A stretch of DNA of 64,000 nucleotides from Cyanobium sp. CZS25K. GTDB taxonomy: Bacteria; Cyanobacteriota; Cyanobacteriia; PCC-6307; Cyanobiaceae. Numbering within the stretch: the stretch's first letter is position 1; each line of letters starts with the position of its first letter. Location of the stretch: contig JAUCZB010000006.1 in assembly GCA_030373325.1 (NCBI GenBank), positions 62,001 through 126,000 on the forward strand, given 5' to 3'. The position numbers were made by a program, and so were the translations under genes. Below are positions 30,254-39,491 of the stretch, in pieces. Under the pieces are notes generated by a model. That model was not told the origin of the DNA. It did not search any database and was given only the letters and a program-made list of their open reading frames with translations.

Positions 30254-33115
30254 TCATAACCCGGGAATCGGTCCGCCATCGCCGGTGAGTTGCCAGGCGG
30301 CCCAGAATTTGTGGTCGGCCCAGTCCGGCTCTAATGGGTTGCTGCGGAACTCCTCCTGCACCGTCGTCAACGCGTCCATGCGACCCCTTCCCTGTTTGAG
30401 CAGGGCGACGTAACGCTGCATGAACGCTGCCGTGGCGTCATCATCCACTTTCCACAGCGACAGCAGGGTGGAGCGGGCGCCGGCCACGGTGAGGGCCCGC
30501 TGCAGGCCGTAGACCCCTTCGCCGGTCTGCAGAATTCCGGAGGCGGTGTCGCAGGCGGAGAGCACCACCAGCTCGGTGCCATCGAGCTGCAACTGGGCCG
30601 CCTCCTTGGCGGTGAGATAGCCGTCATCGTCGGCCGTGCTGGTGGCCATGCCGGTGGCCGCGCCCTGGCCGGACAGGCGGTGGCGGTTGGCGCCCGCCAG
30701 CACGATCCCGCTGCTGAGCAGCGGGTCGCCGCTGCTGCTGCCTGGCATGTCCTGGGAGGTCTGGGCGCCTGGCCCTGTGAAGAATCCATGGCTGGCGATG
30801 TGCAACACCCTGGGGCCGCGCGCCTGTTGCAACACGGCTGTGGTGGCGGCAGATCCCAGATACAACGCCGCACCCAACCGCTCGGCGATCCAGCGGCCCT
30901 CCTCGGCGGTGGCGAGCAAGGGTTGCCAGGCCCCAGGGCCACCGAAATCAGGGGCAGCGAGCACCAGGGACCGCTGGCCGCCTGGCCCGGGGTTTCGCAG
31001 GCTCAGCAGATCACGACCGCTGGTGAGGATCCGCAGCTGCACGCGCTGCCCCAGGGTGGCCGTGGATTCGGCCTCGGCCCCGCCTGGGCCAGCAGCGGCA
31101 GCCGGCAGGGCAGTGAAGGGGATGCGGCTCAGCTCGCCATCGGGTGAAACGAACCACTGCCGCCGCCCCACCAGCTGGGGCATCAGGGGCCCCAGCACCT
31201 TCTGGCTCACCCGGGCCCAGAACGGGCCAGCGGGTCGATTGCGGGCCAGGCTTTCGGCCAGGGCCTGCTGGATCAGGGGATCGGTGTCAGCAGCCAGGCC
31301 GAGGTCTACCGCACGGGTCGCACCATCGGGAAACAGCAGCATCGCCAGATAGCGCGCTTCCCCCCAGCTCCTGGCCTCCGGTTGACGCGCGTCGTAGGGG
31401 CGGAAGCGCTGGAATTCGATCAGCACCCCATCAGCGGGCAGGGCAGCGGCCACCTGGGCGGCGTCCACCAGCCGCGGGGTGAGGGCCGGCAGCTGGCGGT
31501 AGAGCTCCTGCTCCACCCGATCACGCTCCTGCTGCAGCGTCTGCCGCTGAGGTTCACTGAGGTTCACATCGGCCAGTCGGGCCGTCAGGGCCGTGAGCTG
31601 GCTCACCAGGAGTTGCTGGGCAGAGGAACCTCGCCCGAGCTGGGCCTGGTGCCGTTCGATGTCCTGCAGCAGGCCATGGCGGTTCAAGCGCGTGAACAGG
31701 GCCAGGGAGGCTCCGTCAGGAGCTTTGGCCACCAGCGAGTAGGGGATCTCCCAGACATTGCCGAGAGCCTTGATCTGCTCCTGCCGCCGGGCCTGGGGAA
31801 GCAGCGGGGCCTCCCGCTGGAGAAACAGGGACTGGCTGCCGATGCCGCGGCGCAGCGGGGGCTCGGCCCTGGCGACGGCGCCCTGGCTCAGGTACGCCTT
31901 CGCCAGGTTGTTGAGGCTGAGGGCGGTCGTGGGGTGATCGGGCCCCAGCGCCTGCTCATAGATCGCCAGGGAGCGGAGGAACAGGGGCTCAGCTTTGGCG
32001 CCAGAACCCTGAAGACGGAGGAGCTCCGCCAGGTTGTTGAGGCTGCCGGCGGTATCGGGGTGCTTGGGCCCCAGGGCTTTCTCCCTGATCGCCAGTGCGC
32101 GGCGGTGGAGCGGCTCGGCTTTGGCAGAAGCCCCCTGGTTGTCGTACAGCACCGCCAGGTTGTTCAGGCTGGTGGCGGTGATGGGGTGCCCGGGACCCAG
32201 CATGTTCTCGTTGATCGCCAGGGCGCTCAGATAGAGAGGTTCTGCCTTGGCGAAGGCGCCCTGGTTGTCGTAGAGCGCCGCGAGGTTGTTGAGGCTGGTG
32301 GCGGTATCGGGGTGGTCGTCACCCAGCACCTTCTGCTTGATGGCCAGGCTGCGGCGCAGAAGGGGCTCAGCCTTCGCGTAGGCGCCCTGGCTGATGTACA
32401 GCGCCGCAAGGTTATTGAGGCTGGTGGCGGTGTCGGGGTGCTCGGATCCCATCGCCTTCTCCCTGATGGCCAGGGCGCGAAGGTATAGGGACTCGGCCTT
32501 AGCGTAATCACCCTGGCTGCTGTACAGCAGCCCGAGGTTATTGAGGCCGAGGGCGAGGCCAGGGTGCTCAGGCCCCAGAGCCTTCTCGGCGATCACCAGA
32601 GCGCGCAGGTAGAGGGCTTCGGCCTTGGCATCACTGCTCTGGTTGTCGTACAGCCAGGCGAGGTTATGGAGGCTGAGGGCGGTAAAGGGATGGTCCGGCC
32701 CCAGGATCCTGGTTCTGATCGCCAAGGCGCGAAGCAGCAGGGGCTCGGCCTTGGCAAAGGCGCGCTCCTTGATGTAAAGCAGCCCTAGGTTGTTGAGGCT
32801 GGCGGCGGTATCGGGATGGTCGGGTCCCTGCGCCTTCTCACGCCAGGCCAGCACCTGTTCCCATACCGTCGCCGCCTTTCCATCGTCTCCCTTGGCTTCC
32901 AGGGCGTTGGCCTGGTCGATCCACTCCCACACCTGCGCAGGGATCTGGGGATAGCGCTCGCCCAACGGCTGGGCCAGCCACTCCTGCAGACGTGGAACCG
33001 GTGGCTTGCCGTAGCGATTGGCGGCAGCCGACTGCGGCCCATCGGCCAGCAGCAGCAAGGCCAGCGCAGTTCCCCACCGGAACAGAGCCATGAAGGAGGG
33101 ACCGGACCGGGTCAT
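30254..33115 (-). CDS. Exported TPR-CHAT protein (caspase-fold putative protease)
   Basis: Hydrophobic leader [24 protein letters not shown]; about eight 42-aa kinesin-light-chain-like TPRs ([38 protein letters not shown]); CHAT His/Cys motifs [10 protein letters not shown] and [12 protein letters not shown]. Confidence 0.9.
   Translation of the reverse strand: [953 protein letters not shown]
31850..32835 (-). repeat. Tandem 126-bp (42-aa) TPR-coding repeats
   Basis: About 8 consecutive units with period 42 aa, several near-identical over long stretches. Confidence 0.85.
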
Positions 33116-33277
33116 GGGGGTTCCCAGCAGCCCCACCAACGAACGTCTCCGGTCTGTCTGCACGGGGTCCACCGTTACCGGAAGCCGTCTCATCGTCTCA
33201 AGGCCCCGTGCGGTGCCGCAACGGATCGATCACCGGGACACCTCTACGGTGCAGCCACAACACTGCGGCGCCAGACA

Positions 33278-34023
33278 ATGAACAGCATGCGTCTGGGACT
33301 CTGTCTGTCCGGCCTGTTGCTGATGCCAGCCCCGCTGATGCTGGGGATGCCGGCACTGGCAAAGCCGGCCGACCCGGCGGGGGCCTGGTGCTCCAACCGA
33401 CCCGCTATCGCGCCGTGCTGGGCAGCCCACCGGCCCGCGGCAGCCGGCAGGAACTCGATGACCTGGCCATCCTGCGCTGGAACCAGCGCAGCCGCACCCC
33501 GGCGGGGATCCTGCACAGCTGGCTCTTCCTGAACCGCAACCTCAGCCTCTTCAATGCCGCCGTGGGTGCGGACCTGGCCAGGACGGCGCCCAGCCTCTTC
33601 GCGGGGTTGCCAGCCTTCCTCGAGCGTGCGGAAGCCCGCAAGGATCAGCTCAAGGATGCCGCTGCCAGGCCGCGCCCGTTCGCGAACCACGGGGATCTGA
33701 AACCCTGTCTGCCCCTGGAGATGTCCTGGTCGTACCCCAGTGGCCACGCCACCTGGTTCGCCACCGCGGCCCTGCTGCTGGCGGACCTGCTGCCGGAGCG
33801 CCGGGAGCGGCTGCTGCCGGTGGGCCTTCAGGGGGGCTACGTCCGTGCCTACTGCGGCTTGCACTACCCCAGTGATGTGGCGGCGGGGCAGCGCCTCGCC
33901 GAGGCGCTCAGCCAGGAGTTGATCGCCTCGCCCCAGTGGCGCACGTTCAAGCAGCAGCTGGCTGGGGAGCGCCGCCAGCTGCTGTCGGTCCCACCGGCCG
34001 GGCTGCCCTTGCTCATGGATTGA
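33278..34023 (+). pseudogene. PAP2/PhoN-like acid phosphatase, frameshifted between signal peptide and catalytic domain
   Basis: Signal peptide MNSMRLGLCLSGLLLMPAPLMLGMPALAKPADPAG in one frame; body GLVLQPTRYRAVLG...SYPSGHATWFATAALL...YVRAYCGLHYPSDVAAG in the -1 frame; junction at G run 33379-33383. Confidence 0.65.
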
Positions 34024-35108
34024 TGGAGTTCCGCGGCACGGTTCGCAGCACGAAACGCAACGGGCTCGGCCTGCTGCTCACCCCGCGCTGATCCGCCGCT
34101 TCGTCCAGTCGGTGGCTCTGGCCCTCGAGCGCATGATCTGGCGGGAGCTGATCGAGGCCGAGGCGCCCGCCAGCCCGCTTGTCAATCTGCTGGCCTTCCT
34201 GCTGTTCTCCGCCCTCTGCCTGCTGGCCAGCCTCCAGGGAGCGGTGGCCTACGTGATCGGTCTGCTGCTGTTCCTGCTGCCGATGGAGTGGCTGATCGCC
34301 CAGCTCGGCTATGCCTCCCCGGTGGAGCGCCGGGTCCTGCTGCAGAGCTGGGGAGATCGGATCCGCCTGTGGTCGCAGACGCAGCAGGGGAGCGACCACC
34401 TGGAGATCGGCCGGGCCGCCATCGAGGCCGTGGTGATTCGTTTCTCCAGTCTGTCGATCCCGCCCCTGGGGGAACGGCCGCTCGGCTGGGATGTGGGGCT
34501 GGCCGTGACCGGCCCCAGCGATGAGCAGCTCCTGGCCCGCAGCCCCAGACTCTCGGCGGCCTGGCAGCAGGCCAGCAGCCTGGCCGTTGATCTGGGGGTT
34601 CCCCTACGGCTGGCCGGCGCCACCGGGCCGGGCACCCGGGGCGCCTCCTCCATCCAGCGGATCCCCATCGAGCAGGAGGCAGGCGTCTGGAGGGTGTTGA
34701 ACGACGCTGCCGCCACCCGCATCGTCCGCAACCGCTGCAGCGTGGGGGCTTTGCCGTGGTGGCGTTCCTTCGCCGAGCAGGGCAGCTACCTGCTGTTCGT
34801 CGCCGCGCTCAACACGGTGATGGTTGAAGTACGGGGGGTTTCTGGTCTGGATGCTCGGGCCGCGCCTGGGTCTGAGCGAAACCACCACCTTGATGCTGGA
34901 TCTTTCGGTTCCAGGGCTGCTCTCGTTGGCCCATCCGGAGTGGACTGAGGTGCGCCTGCAGCACGAACCGGTGCCCCGGGTGATCCTGTGGAGCGAACGC
35001 CGGCTTCCGATCGTGGTAAGCGGACTCTCCAGCGAAGGCGAAGCGTTCGAACTGCTGGAGAAGCTGCAGGCTTCCCTGGATCAGCAGCGCCGATATGGGA
35101 CCGCCTGA
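34023..35108 (+). pseudogene. Membrane protein of unknown function, apparently split by two single-base indels
   Basis: Frame 1 MEFRGTVRSTKRNGLGLLLTP..., frame 2 ...ALIRRFVQSVALALERMIWREL...LLFVAALNTVMVEVRG, frame 1 again FLVWMLGPRLGLSETTTLMLDLSVPGLLSLAHPEW...; the third segment returns to the first frame. Confidence 0.55.
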
Positions 35109-35665
35109 ACGTCCTGGCCTTGCACGCGCAGGCATGGGGTGATCGCGGCAGTCGCCAGGATCGTGATGGAGGCCTTCGCTGCTGGATCGCAGACCCCGCG
35201 CTGAACGCCAGGCATGGGTCAGGCAACTGCCCTGAAATGCTTTTTGCCGCAAGGCACTTCAGCGATTTCAGCATGCGGAATCAGGGCAGAGAAGGGGCAT
35301 TGATCAGATCTTCTGACCAGTCGAGCCAAGATGCTTCGGATCCACCTGAGAGCCTGCGATCTGAGCCATCAGAACTAGCGAGATATCGAATAGGTTGCAT
35401 TTTACGGTTGTAGTGATCGACGGCAGCGTGATAAGGTGAATTTGCTGGAACGGCTCCAGCTTGCACGTTGGTCGTCCTCAGGACTTCCAGGCTCAGGAAA
35501 CAGCGCTTCCTTGCCTTGATCACGTGCCCTGCCCATCCCTTGAAGGATTCGCTACACGTTTCGTCTGAGCATTTCGCCAGACGTCGTGAGCAGGCCAGCA
35601 GCCCATCGGGCCATTGCCAAACAGACTTGGCCGTTCCAGTTGTCGTATCGAAGGAGAATCCATCC

Positions 35666-36010
35666 ATGACCACCCAACAACCCACCATCAACCGCTCCAC
35701 CCAGGAGATGGCCAACGTCGATGAACGCCTGCGCCAGGCCATCCTCGACAAGCGGCAGGCCCAGATTCAGGAACTGTCCGACAAGATCGATCAGCTGCAG
35801 AACCAGGCCAGACAGGTGGCGGAAGGCGTTCGCGACGAAACCGAGAGCAAGCTCGAGGAACTCAGGGCCGCCCGCGATGCGGCCAGATCACGGCTGCAGG
35901 AGCTCCAACGCAGCACCGAGGAGGCCTGGTCCAGCCTGCTCGAGCAGACCGATGAGGCGTTGCAGTCCGTGTCCGATCGCTTCCACGCCTTCGTCAACAG
36001 CCAGAGCTGA
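35666..36010 (+). CDS. Small coiled-coil protein
   Basis: 114 aa, AAGGAG RBS upstream, heptad-rich QIQELSDKIDQLQNQARQVAEGVRDETESKLEELRAARDAARSRLQELQ. Confidence 0.7.
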   Translation: MTTQQPTINRSTQEMANVDERLRQAILDKRQAQIQELSDKIDQLQNQARQVAEGVRDETESKLEELRAARDAARSRLQELQRSTEEAWSSLLEQTDEALQSVSDRFHAFVNSQS

Positions 36011-36083
36011 TCACGGACGTGCTTGTTCTCTTCAGCTTGCCATCCGATCTCCGATTTTTACCCGCCCACTGCATGTCCTGCCG

Positions 36084-37163
36084 ATGTCCAACGCCACAAC
36101 CACCGAACCCAACACCATCCATCCCCCGATCGTGGAGTCCCACGACCAACCCCGCGTGCTCTGCTTCGGCGAAGCCCTGATGCATCGCATCAACAATCCC
36201 GAAGCCGATACCGAAAACAAGGCGAACACCACGGATCGTCCGGGGGGCGCCCCGGCCAGCGTGGCCTGCGGGGTCACCCGCCTGGGAACCCCGGCCAGCT
36301 TCCTGGGCCGGATCGTCGCCGATCCGGTTGGCCAGCAACTGCTGGCGCTGTTCGAGCGACGGCAGGTGAGCACGCCGGCGCTGCAGACGGATCCGCAACG
36401 TCCGACACGTGTGGCCCGTCTGAAAAAGGTGCCCGGCGGGGATCTTTGCCTCGACGACTTCCTGGGCGACCTGGGCCAGGGCTTCGCCGACAGCGCCGTG
36501 GTTCCCGCCACGCTGGCTGAATCGGTGAAGCCCCTGCTCGGGGAAGCCCGCTGGCTGCTCGTCAGCACCAATACCCTCGTCAGTGGCCTGAGCGCCATGG
36601 CGCTGGATCTGCTGCTCAAGAGGGCCACGGCCCAGGGCCTCGGCATCGCCCTGGACATCGATTGGTGCCCCGTTTTCTGGGGTCTCGCTCCGGATGCGGG
36701 CCCATCGGCCGAAGTGCTGCGCCGTTTCCGGCCCCTCGGCGAGAAGGCCACCCTGATCCTCGCTTCCGCAGAGGAAGCCGAGAGCTTCTTCGGCAGCGCC
36801 GATCCCGCGACCCTTCACGGCGCCCTGGCCAAACGCCCGGCCGTCCTGGTGACGGACCGCAAGGGAACCGTGCGCTGGTGCCTGGGGGGTCGCCAAGGCA
36901 CCCTGTTGCCCGCCGAGGAGAGCGCTCCCAGCCATCCCCTGGGCGTCCGTGAAGCCTTCACAGCAGCCCTGCTGGATGGTCTCTGCCGCCGGCCGGAGCT
37001 GCTCGACGCTCCGGCACCGGGCGGTGCTGGCGTCGCCGGACCCGGTCCGATCGAAGAGCTGCTGCGCTTTGCCTCGGCCTGCGCCACCCTCGTGGGCCGC
37101 ACCGAAGGGGCGATCGAGCCCCAGCCCGGGCGCGAGACCGTGAAGGCGTTCCTCAACGCCTGA
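36084..37163 (+). CDS. PfkB-family carbohydrate kinase
   Basis: VLCFGEALMHRI...DRPGGAPASVACGVTRLGTPASFLGRIVADPVGQQL; ALDIDWCPVFW; HPLGVREAFTAALLDGL (usual G-A-G-D site is altered). Confidence 0.8.
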   Translation: MSNATTTEPNTIHPPIVESHDQPRVLCFGEALMHRINNPEADTENKANTTDRPGGAPASVACGVTRLGTPASFLGRIVADPVGQQLLALFERRQVSTPALQTDPQRPTRVARLKKVPGGDLCLDDFLGDLGQGFADSAVVPATLAESVKPLLGEARWLLVSTNTLVSGLSAMALDLLLKRATAQGLGIALDIDWCPVFWGLAPDAGPSAEVLRRFRPLGEKATLILASAEEAESFFGSADPATLHGALAKRPAVLVTDRKGTVRWCLGGRQGTLLPAEESAPSHPLGVREAFTAALLDGLCRRPELLDAPAPGGAGVAGPGPIEELLRFASACATLVGRTEGAIEPQPGRETVKAFLNA

Positions 37164-37211
37164 TCACCAACCTCCCCTCAAGGCGCTCCGCAACCGGCCT
37201 TCTTGTCCCCT

Positions 37212-37238
37212 GCCCCCTGGCTTCTGTCGGGGGGCTTT
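37212..37238 (+). terminator. Possible terminator after the PfkB-family gene
   Basis: GCCCCC-TGGCTTCTGTC-GGGGGGC-TTT hairpin between convergent genes. Confidence 0.4.
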
Positions 37239-37251
37239 GTGGTGCGAAACC

Positions 37252-38415
37252 TCAGGAGGCCAGGCAGGTGAGCACCAGCTGATCGCGGTGCACCACCGCA
37301 TCCCCCACGTCCCCCAGCCGGCGCCGCACCTCCTCGCTGCTCAGGCCCATGATCTGGCGCAGCTCCTCGCTGCTCAGGGTGCTCAGGCCCCGGCCCAGTT
37401 CGCGGCCATCGCTGGCCAGCACCCGCACCGCCTCGCGCCGCGAGAAGTTTCCCTCCACCTGGCGGATGCCCACCGCCAGCAGGGAGGCCCCCTGCTGCAG
37501 CAGGGCCCGCTCGGCGCCCGCATCCACCCGCACGCTGCCCTTCACCAGCAGGGCATGGGCGAGCCAGCTCTTGCGGTCGGCCAGGGGGGTGGAGCTGGGC
37601 TGGAACACCGTGCCCACCTTCTCGCCGGCGAACAGGGCGTCGAGCACCGCCGGATCTCGGCCGTCGGCCAGGCGCACCCGGATGCCGCTGGAGGTGGCGA
37701 TGCGGGCCGCCGCCAGCTTGGTGGTCATGCCGCCGGTGCCCCACTGGCCGCCGCCTTCGGCCACGTGGCTGAGGCGCTCCAGCTCGGCCAGATCCCTCAC
37801 CTCCTCGATCGGGCTGGCCTGGGCGTCGGTGCGGGGATTGCCGGAATAGAGGCGGTCCACGTCGGTGAGCAGCACCAGTTCATCGGCGCCGATCGCCACC
37901 GCCACCAGGGCCGAGAGGGTGTCGTTGTCGCCGAAGCGCAGTTCGTCGGTGGCGAGGGTGTCGTTCTCGTTCACCACCGGCAGAACCCCCCACGCCAGCA
38001 GCTGCTCCAGGGTGCGGCAGGCATTCTGATACCGGCGCCGGGAGGCCAGATCGCTGCGGGTGAGCAGCACCTGGGCCACCGCCAGACCCCGCACGGCGAA
38101 GGCCTCCTGGTAGAGGGCCATCAGCTGGCCCTGGCCCACGGCGGCGGCCGCCTGCAGGGCCACCACCTCGGTGGGGCGCTTGCTGAAGCGAAGGGCCTCG
38201 CAGCCCAGGCCCACCGCCCCGCTGGTCACCAGGGCCAGCTGGTCGCCCCGGCGCTGCTGACGGCCGAAGCTGGCGGCCAGATCGGCGATCACCGCCGCGG
38301 TGGAGCGCCCGGGGCTGCCCCTCAGCAGGCTGGTGCCCACCTTGATGACGCGCCGCCGTCCAGCGCCGGAGCCCACCACCGGCCCGGAGGTTGGCGTTGT
38401 GCCGGACATCGCCAT
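37252..38415 (-). CDS. proB: Glutamate 5-kinase
   Basis: RRVIKVGTSLLRG; LVTSGAVGLG; VVNENDTLATDELRFGDNDTLSALVA; GTGGMTTKLAAA; C-terminal PUA-like domain. Confidence 0.95.
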   Translation of the reverse strand: MAMSGTTPTSGPVVGSGAGRRRVIKVGTSLLRGSPGRSTAAVIADLAASFGRQQRRGDQLALVTSGAVGLGCEALRFSKRPTEVVALQAAAAVGQGQLMALYQEAFAVRGLAVAQVLLTRSDLASRRRYQNACRTLEQLLAWGVLPVVNENDTLATDELRFGDNDTLSALVAVAIGADELVLLTDVDRLYSGNPRTDAQASPIEEVRDLAELERLSHVAEGGGQWGTGGMTTKLAAARIATSSGIRVRLADGRDPAVLDALFAGEKVGTVFQPSSTPLADRKSWLAHALLVKGSVRVDAGAERALLQQGASLLAVGIRQVEGNFSRREAVRVLASDGRELGRGLSTLSSEELRQIMGLSSEEVRRRLGDVGDAVVHRDQLVLTCLAS

Positions 38416-38924
38416 CAGCCCGGAACCGATCCCACCCAGCGGGCCATGCGCAACTCCAGATTCTGCAGCCGGTCCTGGCGGCAGGGTTCGCCGTCGGGAT
38501 CGATCGGCTTCACCAGCACGGTGAACAGACCCATGCGGTTGCCCACCAGCACATCGGTGAACAGCCGATCACCCACCAGGGCCACCTGGGCAGGGGGCAG
38601 ATCCAGCTCCTTCAGCACCCGGCGCAGGGCCGCGCGCCGCGGCTTGCCCGCCGAAGCGGTGTAGGGAAGACCCATGGTGTCGGCCACCGCACCGATGCGG
38701 CGACGGGAGGGGTTGTTGCTGAGCAGATGCAAGGGCATGCGCTCGCGGGCGTGGCGCAGCCAGAGCTCGGCCTGAAGCGGCATGGTGGCCTGGCGACGGG
38801 GCAACAGGGTGCGGTCCACGTCGAGGACGAGGGCGCGAATGTCACGGTCGATCAGCTCCTGCAGCGGCAGGTGGGCCAGGGAGGTCCCCAGCAGCCAGTC
38901 GGGCGTGAGCAGATCGCGCAGCAT
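38415..38924 (-). CDS. YqeG-family HAD IIIA-type phosphatase
   Basis: DIRALVLDVDRTLLPRR; LSNNPSRRRI; GKPRRAALRRVL; VALVGDRLFTDVLVGNRMG. Confidence 0.88.
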   Translation of the reverse strand: MLRDLLTPDWLLGTSLAHLPLQELIDRDIRALVLDVDRTLLPRRQATMPLQAELWLRHARERMPLHLLSNNPSRRRIGAVADTMGLPYTASAGKPRRAALRRVLKELDLPPAQVALVGDRLFTDVLVGNRMGLFTVLVKPIDPDGEPCRQDRLQNLELRMARWVGSVPG

Positions 38925-39472
38925 CAGTCGTCGCTCTCCCGATCGTCGAGCTCCGCCTCGATACGGGGCTGGACCCGCTCGAACTCCTCCCCCTCCACCA
39001 TCACCGCCTCGGCCCCGTCCATGCGGGCCACCACGAAGAAGGGATCCAGGGGAATGTAGAGGCCGTACTCCTCATCGCCGGCCATGAAGCTCACCAGCAG
39101 TTCATAGGTCTCGCTGTCATCATCGGCCTCCTCGTCCTCGAGCTCATCGGGGTCCGGCTCCTCGAGTTCACCGCTGACGGTGAGGGTGACGGCCGAACGC
39201 ACCAGGGTGAGGTCGTGCTCCTGCAGCACCACATCGGCCACCGAAAGGACCGGCTCGGTGGCATCGAGGGTCTCGATCAGTTCGGGGTCGTCGTCCTCCG
39301 TCAACCGGAACAGGCAGACCGGGGTGTCCACCGGCGTCAGCAGGGCGTAGTCGTGCCCATCGAGGGGGATCAGCTGCTCCAGGAAACAGAGAAGCTGGCG
39401 GCCGCTGCCGTCCCTGACCTGCACGGTGGGCACATCGCCGGAACCCGTCATCGCAGGGGGGTCGGAGGCCAT
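38924..39472 (-). CDS. DUF3727/DUF1292-like cyanobacterial protein
   Basis: Acidic YrzB-like N-part (LICFLEQLIPLDGHDYALLTPVDTPVCLFRL) and conserved C-part; ATG at 39472. Confidence 0.7.
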   Translation of the reverse strand: MASDPPAMTGSGDVPTVQVRDGSGRQLLCFLEQLIPLDGHDYALLTPVDTPVCLFRLTEDDDPELIETLDATEPVLSVADVVLQEHDLTLVRSAVTLTVSGELEEPDPDELEDEEADDDSETYELLVSFMAGDEEYGLYIPLDPFFVVARMDGAEAVMVEGEEFERVQPRIEAELDDRESDD

Positions 39473-39491
39473 GGGAGAGGAGCAGGTGTCC

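Noticed and set aside
31850-32835. Regular DNA repeats considered as CRISPR
   Set aside because: Period is 126 bp, in frame, encodes TPR helices, with no repeat/spacer structure
33379-33383. Programmed ribosomal frameshift in the PAP2 gene
   Set aside because: No clear X_XXY_YYZ slippery heptamer at the junction; indel or sequencing error at the G run is simpler
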